Shown: positions 11,421-20,991 of the stretch, one piece after another | Layout of the letters: every line of letters begins with the position of its first letter | Position numbering within the stretch: position 1 is the stretch's first letter | NCBI RefSeq assembly: GCF_900129205.1 | Contig: NZ_FQUK01000003.1 | Location: 1 to 49,840 of the forward strand | Direction of reading: 5' to 3' | Length of the DNA stretch: 49,840 nucleotides | Source of the DNA: Thermomonas hydrothermalis | GTDB lineage: Bacteria; Pseudomonadota; Gammaproteobacteria; Xanthomonadales; Xanthomonadaceae | The notes under the pieces: generated by a model | The model's input: only the letters and a program-made list of their open reading frames with translations | Told to the model about the DNA's origin: nothing | Database searches by the model: none | Position numbers and translations under genes: made by a program

Positions 11421-13211
11421 ATGAGCACCTACAAAGCCCCTCTCGACGATCTCCGCTTTGCCCTTTACGACGTGCTGGGCGCCGAAGCTCTGTTCGCCCG
11501 CCTCGGCCATACCGACGTCAACCGCGAGCTGGTCGATGCCGTGCTGGACGAAGCCGCACGCTTCACCGAAACCGTGCTGGCCCCGCTCAACCGGGTCGGC
11601 GATGAAATCGGCTGCCAGTACGACAAAGCCACCGGCAACGTCACCCCGCCGCCCGGCTTCAAACAGGCGTTCGACCAGTTCGTCGAAGGCGGCTGGACCG
11701 GCCTGACCAACGCGCCCGAGCACGGCGGCCAGGGTATGCCCGCCCTGCTGGGTGGCGTGCTGACTGAAATGGTGGACAGCGCCAACCTGGCCTGGGGCAA
11801 CTTCCCGATGCTCAGCCACGGCGCGGTCAAGGCGCTGGAAACCTACGGCGAGGACTGGCAGAAGGAAGTCTTCCTCAAGCCGCTGGTGGCCGGCCAGTGG
11901 ACCGGCACGATGTGCCTGACCGAGCCGCACTGCGGCACCGACCTGGGCCTGATCAAGACCCGCGCCGAACCCATCGCCGACGGCAAGTACGCCATTACCG
12001 GCACCAAGATCTTCATCACCGCCGGCGAACACGACCTGGTGCCCAACATCATCCATCTGGTGCTGGCCAAGCTGCCGGATGCGCCGCCTGGCGCCAAGGG
12101 CATCTCGCTGTTCGTGGTGCCGAAGTTCAAGGTGGCGCGCGACGGCACGGTGGGCGAACGCAACGCGGTGCGCTGTGGCGCGATCGAGCACAAGATGGGC
12201 ATTCACGGCTCGGCCACCTGCGTGATGAACTTCGACGGCGCCGAGGGCTATCTGGTCGGCCAGCCGCACCGCGGCCTGCAGGCCATGTTCGTGATGATGA
12301 ACTCCGCCCGCCTGGGCGTGGGCGTGCAGGGTCTGGGGCTGTCCGAGCGTGCCTACCAGAACGCACTGCGCTATGCCCGCGAGCGCCTGCAGTCGCGCGC
12401 GCTGTCGGGCCCGAAGTATCCGGACAAGCCGGCCGACCCGCTGCTGGTACACCCCGACGTGCGTCGCATGCTGCTGACCCAGAAGGCGCTGATCGAAGGC
12501 GGCCGCCTCTTGTCGATGCATGCCTACTCACTGCTGGACGTTGCCGAAAAGGCCAGCGACCCCGGTGAGCGCGAGCGGGCCGAAACCCTGGTCAGCTGGC
12601 TGACCCCGATCTCCAAGGCCTGCCTGACCGAATGGGCGATCGAAAACACCTACAACGCCCTGCAATGCTTCGGTGGCCACGGCTACATCCACGAGCACGG
12701 CATGGAGCAGTACGCCCGCGATGCCCGTATCACCACCCTGTACGAAGGCACCACCGGCATCCAGTCGTTGGATTTGATCGGCCGCAAGACCGCGGCAACC
12801 CAGGGTGCGGGCCTGAAGCTGTTCCTGGCCGAGGTGGACGCCTTCGCCCAGCAGTATGAAGGTGATGCACAGCTCGCCGAGTTCATCGCCCCGCTGCGTG
12901 CCAAGTGCGCCGAGTGGGCGCAACTGACCCGCAACATCCTGACCCGCGCCGCCACGAATCCGGAAGAGCTGGGCGCCGCCAGCACCGACTACCTGCTCTA
13001 TTCCGGCTATGTCGTGCTGGCCTACTGGTGGGCGCGCAGCGTCGCTGCCGCCAACGCCTCGGACCGGCCGCAGGCGTTCAAGGATGCCAAGCGCAAGACG
13101 GCGCGCTTCTATTACGCCCGCGTGCTGCCGCGCACCCTCGCCCATAAGGCCGCCATCGACGCCGGTGCCGCGGCCCTGATGGCCCACGAAGACGCCGAAT
13201 TCGGCCCCTGA
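11421..13211 (+). CDS. Acyl-CoA dehydrogenase family protein (DmdC/FadE-like, C-terminally extended)
   Basis: FAD-dependent alpha,beta-dehydrogenation of an acyl-CoA, probably in fatty-acid beta-oxidation. Seen: the N-terminal domain with MCLTEPHCGTDLG (FAD/substrate loop) and KIFITAGEHD, the middle beta domain VPKFKVARDG, and the helical C-terminal domain with CFGGHGYIHEHGMEQYARD and ITTLYEGTTGIQSLDLIGRK, followed by an extra helical tail characteristic of the roughly 600-residue group. The start MSTYKAPLDDLRF is preferred over an ATG 6 codons earlier because homologues begin there. The group includes 3-methylthiopropanoyl-CoA dehydrogenases; the substrate cannot be fixed from sequence alone. 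Confidence 0.92.
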   Translation: MSTYKAPLDDLRFALYDVLGAEALFARLGHTDVNRELVDAVLDEAARFTETVLAPLNRVGDEIGCQYDKATGNVTPPPGFKQAFDQFVEGGWTGLTNAPEHGGQGMPALLGGVLTEMVDSANLAWGNFPMLSHGAVKALETYGEDWQKEVFLKPLVAGQWTGTMCLTEPHCGTDLGLIKTRAEPIADGKYAITGTKIFITAGEHDLVPNIIHLVLAKLPDAPPGAKGISLFVVPKFKVARDGTVGERNAVRCGAIEHKMGIHGSATCVMNFDGAEGYLVGQPHRGLQAMFVMMNSARLGVGVQGLGLSERAYQNALRYARERLQSRALSGPKYPDKPADPLLVHPDVRRMLLTQKALIEGGRLLSMHAYSLLDVAEKASDPGERERAETLVSWLTPISKACLTEWAIENTYNALQCFGGHGYIHEHGMEQYARDARITTLYEGTTGIQSLDLIGRKTAATQGAGLKLFLAEVDAFAQQYEGDAQLAEFIAPLRAKCAEWAQLTRNILTRAATNPEELGAASTDYLLYSGYVVLAYWWARSVAAANASDRPQAFKDAKRKTARFYYARVLPRTLAHKAAIDAGAAALMAHEDAEFGP

Positions 13212-13236
13212 CCCGGCCGCTGCGGCACCCTCACAC

Positions 13237-13268
13237 CCGTTCCTGCCGCCCTTGGGTGGCAGGAACGG
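13237..13268 (+). terminator. Strong hairpin after the acyl-CoA dehydrogenase
   Basis: CCGTTCCTGCC and GGCAGGAACGG form a perfect 11-bp stem that continues inward through a G-U pair and CCC/GGG to a 2-nt TT apex. It begins 25 bp after the stop codon. It lacks a T-tract on either strand, so it may terminate poorly or instead stabilise the mRNA 3' end. Confidence 0.6.
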
Positions 13269-13308
13269 TGTTCAAACTGTCATCGAAGGGGTATAAGCTC
13301 AGGCTCCG

Positions 13309-13974
13309 ATGGAGACCGACAGCGCCCTTTCGCGTCTGGCCCATACCGGCCCCGGATCCGCTGCCGAACGGCACGCGGCCAGCCCATCGACCTCCAAGGT
13401 CACCGGTTTTTCGCCCGCCCTGCGGTTACTGGCACTGGATGCCCATGGCCGTGCGCTGGACTGGATGAGCTGGCAAGACGCCGCCTGCCTGTATGCCCGC
13501 GGCGCAGTGGCCTGGACCCTGGGCGAGCCCTGTCTGGAACTCCACGGCGGCATCAATCGCAGCAGTGGCCGCCGCAGCATCCTGCAGTTGCATCCCATCA
13601 TCGCCGCACGTGGCCATGTTCGCCCCTCGGCAGTCTCCCCGACACCGGCCCTGACCAACGCGGCACTGTTTGCCCGCGACCAGCACCTGTGCCTGTACTG
13701 CGGACGTGAGTTTTCTCGCCACGTCCTCACCCGCGACCACGTCCTGCCGCTATCAAAAGGTGGCCGTGATGTCTGGGAAAACGTCGTCACCGCCTGCGTG
13801 CACTGCAACTCGCGCAAGGGCAACCGCACCCCGCAGCAGGCTGGAATGCCACTGCTGGCCGTCCCGTACCGACCCAGCTGGATCGAGCATCTGATCCTCT
13901 CCAACCGCAACATCCTCGCCGACCAGATGGCCTTCCTGAAGGCGCAGATGCCGAAAAACCCGCGCCAGCACTGA
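13309..13974 (+). CDS. HNH endonuclease family protein
   Basis: 221 residues. The C-terminal half has a complete HNH module: the zinc Cys pair CLYCGREF, the catalytic region TRDHVLPLSKGG with His, and the second Cys pair with the Asn/His part ENVVTACVHCNSRKGNRTP. The N-terminal half (RLLALDAHGRALDWMSWQDA, then VAWTLGEPCLELHGGINR) is the conserved companion region of a widespread chromosomal HNH family of unknown role. No restriction or phage genes are adjacent, so I treat it as a housekeeping nuclease and not a defence gene. The first 30 residues look unstructured and the true start could be slightly downstream. Confidence 0.88.
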   Translation: METDSALSRLAHTGPGSAAERHAASPSTSKVTGFSPALRLLALDAHGRALDWMSWQDAACLYARGAVAWTLGEPCLELHGGINRSSGRRSILQLHPIIAARGHVRPSAVSPTPALTNAALFARDQHLCLYCGREFSRHVLTRDHVLPLSKGGRDVWENVVTACVHCNSRKGNRTPQQAGMPLLAVPYRPSWIEHLILSNRNILADQMAFLKAQMPKNPRQH

Positions 13975-14003
13975 CATCGGTCGTCTATCCGTGGATAGAA
14001 AAA

Positions 14004-14029
14004 CCCCCGCCGTGAACCACCGGCGGGGG
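14004..14029 (-). terminator. Rho-independent terminator of the TonB receptor gene
   Basis: On the minus strand CCCCCGCCG, an 8-nt loop and CGGCGGGGG form a 9-bp GC stem directly followed by TTTTT (13,999-14,003 read on minus). It begins 25 bp after the receptor stop codon. The convergent HNH gene ends nearby and may use the same hairpin without the T-tract. Confidence 0.88.
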
Positions 14030-14054
14030 CTTCCAGGGGTGAAACGGGAGCGCT

Positions 14055-16835
14055 TTAGAACTTGTAGCTGGCCCCCAACAGGAGGGTGCGGCCCCACTTG
14101 ATGTACTCCAGCGGCCGGTCCTTGCTGCCCGCATAGGTGCGATAGGCTGCGTCACCGAGGTTATAGGCCTGCACCAGCAGGCTCAGCCCCTTGAAGCGGC
14201 TGGACTCACCGAAGGTATAGCTGGCCTGCGCGTCGGTGATGTTCTCCCCGACCACATAGCGCAGGGTGCGGTTGCCAGCGAAGTTTCCAATCTCACCAAT
14301 GAAGTCCGAACGACGACGGTTGTTGATGCGGAACTCGAACCCGTTGCGCTCGTAATAGGCAGTGAAGTTGTACACACGCTTGGACAGGCCCGGCAGCGCG
14401 ATCGGGCCGCTACCGACGCTGCTGGCGCTTTCCGGATCAAGCACCTTGATGCTGCTATCGGTGAAGCTGGCGCTGGCAATCACACCGAACCCCTGCAGGG
14501 CGTCGCCAAACACCATCTCAAGCGGAACCGAAGCCGTCAGCTCCACACCTTGCAACTTGCCGCCCTTGCCATTGAAAGGCGCAGTCATGGTGCCCGTGGT
14601 CTGCACCGGCACGGTCATCCCCGGCGGCGGGACCCAGCCTTTCAGCAGCTCGGTGAAGTCATACCCATCGCGGGTCTGGGTGTAGATGTAGCTGGTCAGC
14701 TGCTTGTAGAAATAGGCTGCCGCCACGTAACCCTTGTTACCGAAATACTTCTCCCAGGAAATATCGAACGCATTGGCACGCCAGGGATCCAGCAGCGGAT
14801 TGCCGCCACCCGCACCGGGCTTGCCAGTGGCAGTATCGACACCGAACTCCACCGATGCGCGCAACTGATCGACACGCGCCCGCGCCACCTGCCGCGCCAA
14901 CGCCACGCGCAGCGTCTGATCGTCAGCCAGCGAGAACGCCAGGTTCATGCTCGGCAGCACGTCGGTATAGGTCTTACCGTTACGGTAGGGACGAATCTCC
15001 TGCCCTGCCGGCTGTGAGCTATCCCACACGCGCGAGCGCGAGGCCTGATCGGTGTGCTGAATCTGAAGGCCGATGTTGCCACGCACCGGCACCGACCCCC
15101 AAGTGGTGTCGATATTGCCCTGGACGAAGGCCGTGCCGATCTTCTCCATCACCGTCCAGGCTTTGGGAATCAGATGGGGCGCCGCAGAATCGCTGGGATT
15201 GAAGGTCATGTAGCGGGCGACCGCAGCCGGCACGTTCCAGGACGGAATCAGCCCGACACCGGCAAACCCAAGATCGACAAGGCCGTATTGCAGATCATTG
15301 GCAATCGGGGTCACGCCCTGACTGCCCAGCAGAATGCTGGCTTCCGGCTGGGTCTTGTCCTTGTTGCGGTCGGCATAGTTGACGCCCGCATCGATACTGC
15401 TGAACAGGCCCTGCAACGATGCTGGCGCCGGCAGCGAGGCCACAAGCCGGGCGCTCTTGAGCTCGTCATCCACCTTCGGCACCTTGCCATAACCGGAACC
15501 GTAGATGGTGTTCGCCAGATACAGGTTGGCAGGATTGGAGTAGTCGCGCCCAGGATGCAGCTGCGAAAAGCCATTGGAGACAAAGCTCAACTGCACCGAA
15601 TCCAACTGTGGTGCCGGCAACAACTGGGTATTGTTTTCCAGGTTCAACTCGTCACGCTTGGCGCGTGACCAGCTCAGGTCAGCGGACAGCTTGACCCCGT
15701 CATCAAAGAAAAACTCGTTCCGCCAACCCGCCGCATCGATCTTGTCTTTGCGGTTGTTGTACATGCCACGCACCAGCGGATAGACGTTCTGCGCGGTGCC
15801 GCCCGTGAATGTGCCGTTGCTGTTGACCTGGGCATTGGCCACATTCAACCCAGGGCTATAGCCACCGTTGTAACCACCGATGTGGACTTCGAACTGATTG
15901 GCGGTGTCTTCCTGTTTGGCCTGGGAGTGGAACACATCAAGGGTACTGGTCCAGACGCTGTTGGGCCGGTACTCCAGGGTAGCCATCACGCCATCACGCT
16001 TGGTGTAGCCAGTGCGGCGCAATGCCTTGATGCCATCGGAGTAATAGGTGCCCGCAGGCACACCCGGCCGCCAGCCATTGCCAATGGCCTGCCAAGGCTC
16101 ATACAGGCCCACCTGGTTCTCCTGGATCGGGGTATCGGCATGCGAGTACCCGATCGAAAACCCCAAGGTTTTATCGGCCGATTGCCCGATGTAGCTCACG
16201 CTGAAGCGGTTACCGGTGGCGCCCTGATTGGCCGCCGACCCGAGTGAGTTGCGCTGCCAGCGTCCGCTGATTGCGATCACTGGTTTGTCGTAGTCCAGCG
16301 GACGGACGGTGCGCATGTCGATCGTGCCGGACAACCCCTGCCCCACCAGCGAGGCGTCCGGGGTCTTGTAGATCGTGGCACCGGCAAATAGCTCGGAGGG
16401 GTACTGATCGAACTCGACGCTACGGTTGTCACCCGTGCTGACCATCTCACGCCCGTTGAGCAGGGTCGTGGCGAAATCCGGCGACAGACCACGCACGCTG
16501 ATCACTTGTGCGCGACCGGCGACACGCTGCGCGGCCACACCCGGCAGGCGGGCGATGGATTCGGCGATGCTGACATCAGGCAGCTTGCCGATGTCCTCGG
16601 CGGAGACCGCCTCGACGATGGATGTGGCGTCCTTCTTGATGTCGATGGCACGCTCGATGCCGCCGCGGATGCCGGTCACCACCACCTTGTCGAGATTCTT
16701 GGCGTCTTCGGTTTTCTTGTCTTTTGCTTGTGCCGACGCGGCGGCCTGAGCCTCCTGCGCCTGTGCTTGAACTGCCAGCATCAGTGCGGCCGAGGCCAGC
16801 GCCACGCTCAACAGATTGCGCTTCAACTGCTTCAT
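14055..16835 (-). CDS. TonB-dependent outer-membrane receptor for malto-oligosaccharides
   Basis: 926-residue outer-membrane transporter. Seen: a signal peptide (MKQLKRNLLSVALASAALML and AVQAQA), a TonB-box-like DKVVVTGIRGG, the plug domain with SIAESIARLPGVAAQR and VISVRGLSPDFATTLLNGR, and a 22-strand-type barrel ending in LLLGASYKF with the terminal Phe of outer-membrane proteins. The start at 16,835 has GGAGGGG upstream; an in-frame start 45 codons earlier encodes no signal. It belongs to the long TonB-receptor subgroup of carbohydrate utilisation loci. Neighbouring GH97, GH13 and MFS genes point to malto-oligosaccharides. A LacI-type operator lies 131 bp upstream. Confidence 0.93.
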   Translation of the reverse strand: MKQLKRNLLSVALASAALMLAVQAQAQEAQAAASAQAKDKKTEDAKNLDKVVVTGIRGGIERAIDIKKDATSIVEAVSAEDIGKLPDVSIAESIARLPGVAAQRVAGRAQVISVRGLSPDFATTLLNGREMVSTGDNRSVEFDQYPSELFAGATIYKTPDASLVGQGLSGTIDMRTVRPLDYDKPVIAISGRWQRNSLGSAANQGATGNRFSVSYIGQSADKTLGFSIGYSHADTPIQENQVGLYEPWQAIGNGWRPGVPAGTYYSDGIKALRRTGYTKRDGVMATLEYRPNSVWTSTLDVFHSQAKQEDTANQFEVHIGGYNGGYSPGLNVANAQVNSNGTFTGGTAQNVYPLVRGMYNNRKDKIDAAGWRNEFFFDDGVKLSADLSWSRAKRDELNLENNTQLLPAPQLDSVQLSFVSNGFSQLHPGRDYSNPANLYLANTIYGSGYGKVPKVDDELKSARLVASLPAPASLQGLFSSIDAGVNYADRNKDKTQPEASILLGSQGVTPIANDLQYGLVDLGFAGVGLIPSWNVPAAVARYMTFNPSDSAAPHLIPKAWTVMEKIGTAFVQGNIDTTWGSVPVRGNIGLQIQHTDQASRSRVWDSSQPAGQEIRPYRNGKTYTDVLPSMNLAFSLADDQTLRVALARQVARARVDQLRASVEFGVDTATGKPGAGGGNPLLDPWRANAFDISWEKYFGNKGYVAAAYFYKQLTSYIYTQTRDGYDFTELLKGWVPPPGMTVPVQTTGTMTAPFNGKGGKLQGVELTASVPLEMVFGDALQGFGVIASASFTDSSIKVLDPESASSVGSGPIALPGLSKRVYNFTAYYERNGFEFRINNRRRSDFIGEIGNFAGNRTLRYVVGENITDAQASYTFGESSRFKGLSLLVQAYNLGDAAYRTYAGSKDRPLEYIKWGRTLLLGASYKF

Positions 16836-16965
16836 CGTTCCCCTCCAGAAGTGACTCAATGTATCGACGCGGGTGCTCTGTGGCCCCCGTGATTTCATGC
16901 CTGTACAGCGCGTGAATGCATGACGGTTGCGATGATGTGACAGCGCCCGTCCAAACGAAAGCATC

Positions 16966-16979
16966 TGCATACGTATTCA
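16966..16979. promoter_or_regulatory. LacI-family operator-like palindrome upstream of the TonB receptor
   Basis: TGCATACGTATTCA is a near-perfect palindrome around a central CG (12 of 14 positions), the layout of LacI/GalR operators. Its reverse complement, TGAATACGTATGCA, matches the site at 20,841-20,854 in 11 of 14 positions. It lies in the 259-bp gap before the receptor gene. The likely ligand is the LacI-type protein encoded at 24,275-25,321; this is inferred. Confidence 0.65.
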
Positions 16980-17094
16980 TCGCCCCGAAGGCCCTGCGAC
17001 CGGCAAGAAGAGGCGCCACGTCGCGGCCAGAACACGCCGAAGCCGGTCATCGCCGCCATCCTGTTCATGTGCCTGTGCATCAGGTCGATGTGCT

Positions 17095-19143
17095 TTATGG
17101 CGTCACCGGCACCAGCCGCACGGCCGCGCCGCCGCCACCGGCCAACCAGAGCGAGAGGTGGTCGCCACGGGTGACGGTTTTGGTCTCACGCACGAAGCGG
17201 AAGCGCGCCGGGCCGTGCCAGTCGGCGCCTTCGCCGTCGCGGTAAATCTCCGCACGATAGCGTCTGCCTGCATCAAGGAAGTCGAGCGGCAGCACCAGCG
17301 TGCGCGGATGGCGATCGTTCATTGCCCCGACGAACCAGACCGGCGCGCCGCGCTGCTTGCGGGCAATGGCCACGTACTCGCCCACCTCGCCGGCCAGCAC
17401 CTTACTTTCGTCCCAGTCCACCGCCACGTCCTTGATGAACTGGAAGGCATCGGGATGCTGCGCGTAATGCTCAGGCAGGTCGGCCACCATCTGGATCGGG
17501 CTGTAGATGCCGACGTAGAGCGCCAGCTGCCGCGCCAGCGTGCTCTGGATCTCCTGCCCGTTGCGTCCGGTCAGGCTGACGATGCCGGGGGTGTAATCCA
17601 TCGGCCCGGCCAGCAGGCGGGTGAACACTAGAGTGACTTCGTGCTCGGGCGGATTCGGCGGATTGCCCCAGGCGTTGTATTCCATGCCACGCGCCCCTTC
17701 GCGCGATACCCAGTTCGGATAGGTGCGGCGCAGGCCGGTGTCCTTGATCGGCTCATGGGCATCGATCGCCAGATGATGACGTGCGGCCGCCTGCACGACA
17801 CGCAGGTGGTGGTTGCTCATCCACTGGCCTTCGTGCCATTCGCGCAGGACCGGCCCGCCTACGGCGTCCTGGCGCTCGATCTGGCCGGCGTCGCAGACAT
17901 AGCCGGTTTTGACCACCTCGATCCCAAGTGACTGAAACAAGGCAAAGGCAGCCTCCATCCCGCGCTCGTAATGGCTGACCGCGCAGGCGGTCTCGTGGTG
18001 GCCGATCAGGTGCACGCCCTTCGCCTTGGCGTAGGCCGCAAGGCCAACGAGATCGTAGTCCGGCGTTGGCGTGCTGAAGTCGAAGTTCCAGCCGTTGGCG
18101 AACCAGTCGCCATCCCAGCCGAGGTTCCAGCCTTCCACCAGCATGCCGCGGAAGCCGTTGGCAGCGGCAAAATCAATCATGCGCCGGGTATTGTCAGTGG
18201 TCGCGCCATGCTTGGGCCCGCTGGCCCAGCTCTGCTGGTCCAGATGCAGCGACCACCACACGCCGACGTACTTGGCAGGCGTGAACCAGCTGACATCGCC
18301 GAGCACGTTCGGCTCGTTCAGGTTGAGGATCAGGTTGGACTCCACCAGGCCGCCGGCGCGGTCGCTGATGGTGATCGTGCGCCACGGCGTGGTGAACGGC
18401 GTGGCGCGGACCACCGGCACCGGGCTGCCCGGAGTCAGGAGCGCGCGCAGCTCGCCGTCGCCGCCGCGCATCAGATTCATGCCCGCGTAGTCCACCAGCG
18501 CGGCCTCGTGGATACTCAGATGCAACCCGTCGTTCGTACGCAGGGTCAGCGGCGTCTGCGCAACGCCGACCTGCTCCAGTGGCGTGCGCCGGTAGAGGTA
18601 TTCGGCGCGGTTCCACTCCAGCGCGGGGATCCACCACGCCGTAGCGGGCCGTGCGACGGCGAACTCGGTCAGTTCCTGGACGATCTGCGCGTCCTGCAGC
18701 GCGGGTTGACGGGGAACCTCGTAACGGAACCCCACCCCATCATCGAAAACGCGGAACACCATGTCGAAACGGCGGTGGTCGCCATCCTTCTCCACGAACG
18801 TGGCGCGCAGCTCGTTGTAATGATTGCGCACGAAGCGGCGCTCACCCCAGGGCTGCTCCCAGGTGTCATCGACGCTGCGCCGCGTCTGGCCATCCAGCTG
18901 CAGGTTGCGTAGCAGCTGGCGAGCGTTGCGGAAAATGAAACCCAGGCGCGAATCGCCAATGACCGGCACGCCGTCGCGCGACACCCGATAGGCCAGACGC
19001 CCCTCACCGTTGAGGTCGAGCGTCACCTCGATGCGGCCATCCGGGGAGGCCACCTGTGCCACCGTTTCGGCATGTACCTGGCGACCCCACATGCCAGTCG
19101 CCAGACCTGCGGCAAGCGCCCATGCGACCATGCGATTTCGCAT
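17095..19143 (-). CDS. Glycoside hydrolase family 97 (SusB-like alpha-glucosidase)
   Basis: 682-residue exported enzyme predicted to hydrolyse alpha-glucosidic bonds in oligosaccharides. Seen: a signal peptide (MVAWALAAGLATGMWGRQVHA), an N-terminal beta-sandwich (VASPDGRIEVTLDLNG, then EVPRQPAL), a (beta/alpha)8 region with KYVGVWWSLHL and GFRGMLVEGWNLGWDGDW, and the acidic site regions near GHHETACAVSHYE and AHEPIKDTGLRRTYPN, which fit the Glu cluster of inverting GH97 enzymes. ATG at 19,143 has GGAGAA upstream. The GH13 gene ends 13 bp before it, so both form one operon reading towards the receptor gene. Confidence 0.92.
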   Translation of the reverse strand: MRNRMVAWALAAGLATGMWGRQVHAETVAQVASPDGRIEVTLDLNGEGRLAYRVSRDGVPVIGDSRLGFIFRNARQLLRNLQLDGQTRRSVDDTWEQPWGERRFVRNHYNELRATFVEKDGDHRRFDMVFRVFDDGVGFRYEVPRQPALQDAQIVQELTEFAVARPATAWWIPALEWNRAEYLYRRTPLEQVGVAQTPLTLRTNDGLHLSIHEAALVDYAGMNLMRGGDGELRALLTPGSPVPVVRATPFTTPWRTITISDRAGGLVESNLILNLNEPNVLGDVSWFTPAKYVGVWWSLHLDQQSWASGPKHGATTDNTRRMIDFAAANGFRGMLVEGWNLGWDGDWFANGWNFDFSTPTPDYDLVGLAAYAKAKGVHLIGHHETACAVSHYERGMEAAFALFQSLGIEVVKTGYVCDAGQIERQDAVGGPVLREWHEGQWMSNHHLRVVQAAARHHLAIDAHEPIKDTGLRRTYPNWVSREGARGMEYNAWGNPPNPPEHEVTLVFTRLLAGPMDYTPGIVSLTGRNGQEIQSTLARQLALYVGIYSPIQMVADLPEHYAQHPDAFQFIKDVAVDWDESKVLAGEVGEYVAIARKQRGAPVWFVGAMNDRHPRTLVLPLDFLDAGRRYRAEIYRDGEGADWHGPARFRFVRETKTVTRGDHLSLWLAGGGGAAVRLVPVTP

Positions 19144-19156
19144 CGAAATTCTCCGT

Positions 19157-20770
19157 TCAATCTGCAGGCACGATGCACACCACAGCGCGCGCAGGCAGAT
19201 GCACCGTCCCATCGTCCAGACGTCCAGCCACCGGGCCTGGCACCGGCAACTGCACACCTGCCATCGGCAGCGTCCAGTCGCAGGGCTCGGCCGACAGGTT
19301 GAACACCATCAGCCGGCGCGCATTTTCCAAAACCCGCTCGAACACCAGCAGTTGCGGCGGCGCATCGAAAAAGCGGATCGCCCCACGCACCAGCGCCGGC
19401 TGGCTTTTGCGCCAGCGCAGGAAGGCGCGCACCGCATTCAACACCGAGCCCGGATCCTGCTCCTGCGCCGCCACGCTACGGGCACGATGCGCCTCGGGGA
19501 TCGGCAGCCAGGGCGTGGCGCGGGTGAAACCGGCGTGTTCACTGGTATCCCACGGCATCGGCGTGCGGCAGCCGTCACGCCCCTTGAACGTGGGCCAGAA
19601 CGCCTTGCCATATGGGTCTTGCAGCGCCTCGAACGGCACCTCTGCCTCCGGAAGACCCAGTTCCTCGCCTTGGTACAGGCAGACACTGCCGCGCAACGAG
19701 CAGACCAGCGCCACCAACTGCCTGGCCAGAGCATCATCGGCATCGGCGCCACCCCAACGCGTCACCGCGCGCTGAACGTCGTGGTTGGAGATGGCCCAGC
19801 ACGGCCAGCCTTCGATCATCTTCGCTTCCAGCGCCTCGACCGTGGCGCGGATATGGGCCGGGCTGCCATCCTCGGTCAGCAACTCGAAGCTGTAGCCCAT
19901 GTGCAGGCGGCCTGGGGCACAGTATTCCGCCATGGTGGCCAGCGAGTCTTCCGAGGAAATCTCGCCCAACGCCCCGACATCCGGGTAGCGGTCCATCAAC
20001 GCACGCAACGCTTCCAGAAAGGCGAGATTCTCCGGCTGGGTGTTGTTGTACCAGTGGTACTGGAAGGCATACGGGTTGTCCGGGCTGAAGCCCCGCCCGG
20101 TGCGCAGCTCCGGCGGCTTGGCCGGGTTGTCGCGCAGCTGCGCGTCATGGAAGCAGAAGTTGATCGCATCCAGACGCAGGCCATCGACCCCGCGATCCAG
20201 CCAGAACCGCACGTTATCCAGTTGCGCGGCGCGGACATCCGGGTTGTGGAAGTTCAGGTCGGGCTGTGACGCCAGGAAGTTGTGCAGGTAGTACTGACAG
20301 CGGCGCGGCTCCCACTGCCAGGCCACGCCACCGAAGATCGACAGCCAGTTATTGGGCGGTGTGCCGTCTGGCTTGGCGTCAGCCCAGACAAACCAGTCGG
20401 CCTTGGGGTTATCAAGGCTCTGCCGACTTTCGCGGAACCAGGGATGCTGGTCGGAGCAGTGGCTCAAGACCTGATCGATCATCACTTTCAGCCCCAGCGC
20501 ATGCGCCTTCGCCAGCACCCGGTCGAAATCGTCGAGGGTGCCAAACAGCGGATCGACATTGCGGTAGTCGGCGATGTCGTACCCAAAGTCGGCCATCGGC
20601 GAGGTGAAGAACGGCGAGATCCAGATGGCATCCACGCCCAGACTGGCGATGTAGTCCAGCCGCGCCAGCAGGCCCGGCAGATCGCCGACGCCATCGTCAT
20701 TGCTGTCAAGGTAGCTGCGCGGATAGACCTGATAGATCACCGCCCCCCGCCACCAGTTGTCATTCGCCAT
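19157..20770 (-). CDS. Alpha-glucosidase, GH13 (oligo-1,6-glucosidase/XgtA-like group)
   Basis: 537-residue cytoplasm-type enzyme without signal peptide. Seen: the GH13 opening WWRGAVIYQVYPRSYLDSN, region I near VMIDQVLSHCSDQHPWF, the nucleophile in GVDGLRLDAINFCFHD, the acid/base Glu in GALGEISSED, the transition-state Asp in AISNHDVQRAVTR, and the C-terminal beta domain. FF-x-SPMADFGYDIADY is typical of alpha-glucosidases acting on short maltosides. ATG at 20,770 is preceded by GAGG; a GTG three codons earlier is possible. It leads an operon with the GH97 gene and is divergent from the permease gene. Confidence 0.93.
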   Translation of the reverse strand: MANDNWWRGAVIYQVYPRSYLDSNDDGVGDLPGLLARLDYIASLGVDAIWISPFFTSPMADFGYDIADYRNVDPLFGTLDDFDRVLAKAHALGLKVMIDQVLSHCSDQHPWFRESRQSLDNPKADWFVWADAKPDGTPPNNWLSIFGGVAWQWEPRRCQYYLHNFLASQPDLNFHNPDVRAAQLDNVRFWLDRGVDGLRLDAINFCFHDAQLRDNPAKPPELRTGRGFSPDNPYAFQYHWYNNTQPENLAFLEALRALMDRYPDVGALGEISSEDSLATMAEYCAPGRLHMGYSFELLTEDGSPAHIRATVEALEAKMIEGWPCWAISNHDVQRAVTRWGGADADDALARQLVALVCSLRGSVCLYQGEELGLPEAEVPFEALQDPYGKAFWPTFKGRDGCRTPMPWDTSEHAGFTRATPWLPIPEAHRARSVAAQEQDPGSVLNAVRAFLRWRKSQPALVRGAIRFFDAPPQLLVFERVLENARRLMVFNLSAEPCDWTLPMAGVQLPVPGPVAGRLDDGTVHLPARAVVCIVPAD

Positions 20771-20840
20771 TCCAGCCACCTCATCATCAACGGGCGGGAC
20801 TATGCAGGCTGCGCTGCGGCGTTGCTGCAGAGTCTCGCCC

Positions 20841-20854
20841 TGAATACGTTTACA
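20841..20854. promoter_or_regulatory. LacI-family operator-like palindrome between alpha-glucosidase and permease genes
   Basis: TGAATACGTTTACA has the TG-N-A-N2-CG-N-T-N2-CA form of LacI-family operators and shares most positions with the site upstream of the TonB receptor. It sits in the 221-bp divergent gap, 71 bp before the alpha-glucosidase start and 138 bp before the permease start. One repressor could thus control both operons. Confidence 0.65.
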
Positions 20855-20991
20855 GATCGGGCCTGCCGATGCCTGCGCTATATCTACCGGCCGTCATCCT
20901 GAGGCTTGCCCGTCCACGCGACCGAGTGCAAGGCTTTAGGCCCATTCGACCCGCGCCAACGTGGCGGGCATGTCATTGCAATGAGGGCTTC

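Noticed and set aside
13309-13974. HNH gene as part of a defence or restriction system
   Set aside because: No methylase, helicase or phage genes adjoin it, and the N-terminal half matches a common chromosomal HNH family.
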